Source: UMGS1279 sp045540715 (lineage in GTDB: Bacteria; Bacillota; Clostridia; Oscillospirales; Acutalibacteraceae). From it: a stretch of 64,000 nucleotides of DNA. Location: NCBI GenBank assembly GCA_045540715.1, contig JAZQHT010000001.1, forward strand, positions 99,707 to 163,706, written 5' to 3'. Of this stretch, positions 62,810 to 64,000 are shown piece by piece (the first letter of the stretch is position 1; the number at the start of each line of letters is the position of its first letter). The notes beneath the pieces are model-generated. The model was not told where the DNA came from. It was given only the letters and a program-made list of their open reading frames with translations, and did not search any database. The translations under genes were made by a program, and so were the position numbers.

Positions 62810-63793
62810 CTATTTTTTATTTGGTTTGATTTCTGACAAGGGATTATTATCAATTGCACTTTTAATTTGTTTATCAGAAACATGTGTATATATTTGAGTA
62901 GTGTTTAAATTTTCGTGACCCAAAACTTCTTTTAAAACTCTAACGTCAACGTTGCCGTGTCTATACATTAAAGTAGCTGCGGTGTGTCTTAACTTATGGG
63001 TCGAAAATCCCTGACCACCAAGCCCCGATTTATCCAAAAAAGTATAAACGATATGTTGAACTGTTTTATTAGAAATTCTTCTTAATTGTTGGCTTATAAA
63101 AAGAGCATCTTTATATTCAGTTCTAACGCCTTCTACAGGACGAACTTTTTTATAATTCTCAATAGCTTTAAGACATGCACTATTTAAATGAACAACTCTT
63201 TGTTTATTTCCTTTACCGGTTACAACAAGATTATCTTCACGTATGTCTGAAAAATTAATATTGCATAATTCGCTTAAACGAAGTCCACAATTTAAAAATA
63301 GGGTAAGTATGCAATAATCACGCTCGTAATGCTTACCATCAACTGATTCTAAAAGCATCTTACTCTCATCTAAAGATAAATATTTTGGCATCTCATTTTG
63401 AGTTTTTGGCGTTTCTAATAGTGCAGAAGGGTCATTTTTTAGTATGCCTTTGTTATTGGTTAAATATTTAAAATATGTTTTTAGTGTAGAACATTTTCGA
63501 GCTCTTGTTTTAGGTGAATTATTTAACTCGTTTTTACAAAAAACTATAAACATATATAAATCATTTAAAGTTACAGATTTTACCAATTCTTCATCGATTG
63601 AATTTATGGTAATTTTTGTAAATTCTGTTTCAGCAGGCACTAAACCACGAATTTTTAGAAGAAATCTGAAAAAAGTGCGCAAGTCTAAAAACTGCTCCTG
63701 AACGGTTAGGGCAGATTTATTTTTGATAGTTTCACTATATACCAAAAAATCTCTAATAATTTCCGGCAATAAATATAATTCTTCAGGCTTCAT
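62810..63793 (-). CDS. XerC/XerD-type tyrosine recombinase
   Basis: 327 aa from ATG 63793 (AGAGGTG upstream; a GTG 12 bases earlier overlaps that site). N-terminal SAM-like DNA-binding domain (about 10-130), then the catalytic domain with Arg in CGLRLSELC, Lys in GKGNKQRVVHL, HKLRHTAATLM (His-x-x-Arg), LGHENLNTTQ (His) and IYTHV (Tyr nucleophile). All catalytic residues are present. It may be the chromosome-dimer resolvase or an element-type integrase; without an attachment site or element genes the former is more likely. Confidence 0.88.
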   Translation of the reverse strand: MKPEELYLLPEIIRDFLVYSETIKNKSALTVQEQFLDLRTFFRFLLKIRGLVPAETEFTKITINSIDEELVKSVTLNDLYMFIVFCKNELNNSPKTRARKCSTLKTYFKYLTNNKGILKNDPSALLETPKTQNEMPKYLSLDESKMLLESVDGKHYERDYCILTLFLNCGLRLSELCNINFSDIREDNLVVTGKGNKQRVVHLNSACLKAIENYKKVRPVEGVRTEYKDALFISQQLRRISNKTVQHIVYTFLDKSGLGGQGFSTHKLRHTAATLMYRHGNVDVRVLKEVLGHENLNTTQIYTHVSDKQIKSAIDNNPLSEIKPNKK

Positions 63794-63816
63794 GAATTTT
63801 AGCACCTCTAATTAAT

Positions 63817-63845
63817 ATTATATATGTAAATGGGCAAAAAAGCAA
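63817..63845 (-). promoter_or_regulatory. Sigma-A-type promoter of the recombinase gene
   Basis: Minus strand: -35 TTGCTT (63845-63840), 17-nt spacer, -10 TATAAT (63822-63817). Confidence 0.65.
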
Positions 63846-63980
63846 ATAAATTATCAAATAATAATATTTTAAACGTATGTTAGGTCATTTCAAAAATTAT
63901 TATTTAATAGAACATATTAAATAATTTAACTTTAAATGAGGTAAGGTATTACAAAAATAAAATTATTTAATATGCATTTA

Positions 63981-64000
63981 AAAAAAGGAGAATATTATAT
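63981..64000 (+). promoter_or_regulatory. Ribosome-binding site of a gene that starts beyond the window
   Basis: AAAAAAGGAG followed by 8 nt and then AT at the last two bases, so a plus-strand ATG probably begins at 63999. The preceding AT-rich 130 nt hold no gene. Confidence 0.45.

Noticed and set aside
1..64000. CRISPR arrays, prophage or plasmid origins
   Set aside because: No regularly spaced direct repeats, phage structural genes or replication initiator genes were seen.

Overview
The window is a 64 kb, AT-rich, densely coding stretch of a low-GC, Gram-positive, spore-forming anaerobe of class Clostridia (Bacillota). Four things support this: the gene order nusB-xseA-xseB-ispA-dxs-tlyA-nadK-argR-recN; the block remA-gmk-rpoZ-priA-def-fmt-rsmB-rlmN-prpC-prkC-rsgA followed by spoVM; the sporulation genes spoVM, ylmC/ymxH-like, spoIVB and spo0A; and an oxygen-sensitive glycyl radical enzyme with its activase. 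I cannot name the genus. TTG start codons with good Shine-Dalgarno sites are frequent.

Layout. 1-1000 (minus): a partial lipoprotein and a small membrane protein resembling a degenerate LytR-CpsA-Psr domain. 1100-5045 (plus): a polysaccharide control module of chain-length/kinase adaptor, BY-type tyrosine kinase, PHP tyrosine phosphatase and membrane nucleotide-sugar dehydratase. 5078-19848 (minus): housekeeping genes, namely MreB-like actin, ComF, RecD2, the c-di-AMP pair cdaA/cdaR, UvrC, Tex, a small P-loop protein, Pgi, a D,D-carboxypeptidase and a secreted SH3/C39-like protein, then tRNA-Leu(UAG). 20193-41571 (plus): the long clostridial core run, ending in a 48-aa membrane protein and the 26-aa SpoVM, both shorter than usual ORF cut-offs. 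41604-44746 (minus): a PhnP-like metallo-hydrolase, a 2H phosphoesterase, an RlmD-type methyltransferase and a small membrane protein. 44891-54411 (plus): a glycosyltransferase, AddB/AddA, a PRC-barrel protein and SpoIVB.

The accessory part is 54410-61900. It lies between spoIVB and spo0A, two genes that are normally adjacent in spore formers. It contains a 0.9 kb element with about 40-bp terminal inverted repeats and one unknown cargo gene; a roughly 212-nt structured RNA with its own consensus promoter, a 14-bp long-range pseudoknot and an intrinsic terminator placed directly before a TPR-like, tail-anchored protein gene; a sodium-dependent symporter; an AraC-family regulator; and a glycyl radical enzyme with its activating enzyme.

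The window ends with spo0A and a tyrosine recombinase. The Spo0A receiver domain has Glu at position 56 instead of the phospho-accepting Asp, and Gly10 in the acidic pocket, while the DNA-binding domain is well conserved. Two Spo0A-box-like sequences precede its sigma-A-type promoter. The structured leader RNA and the altered Spo0A are the two observations most worth pursuing.
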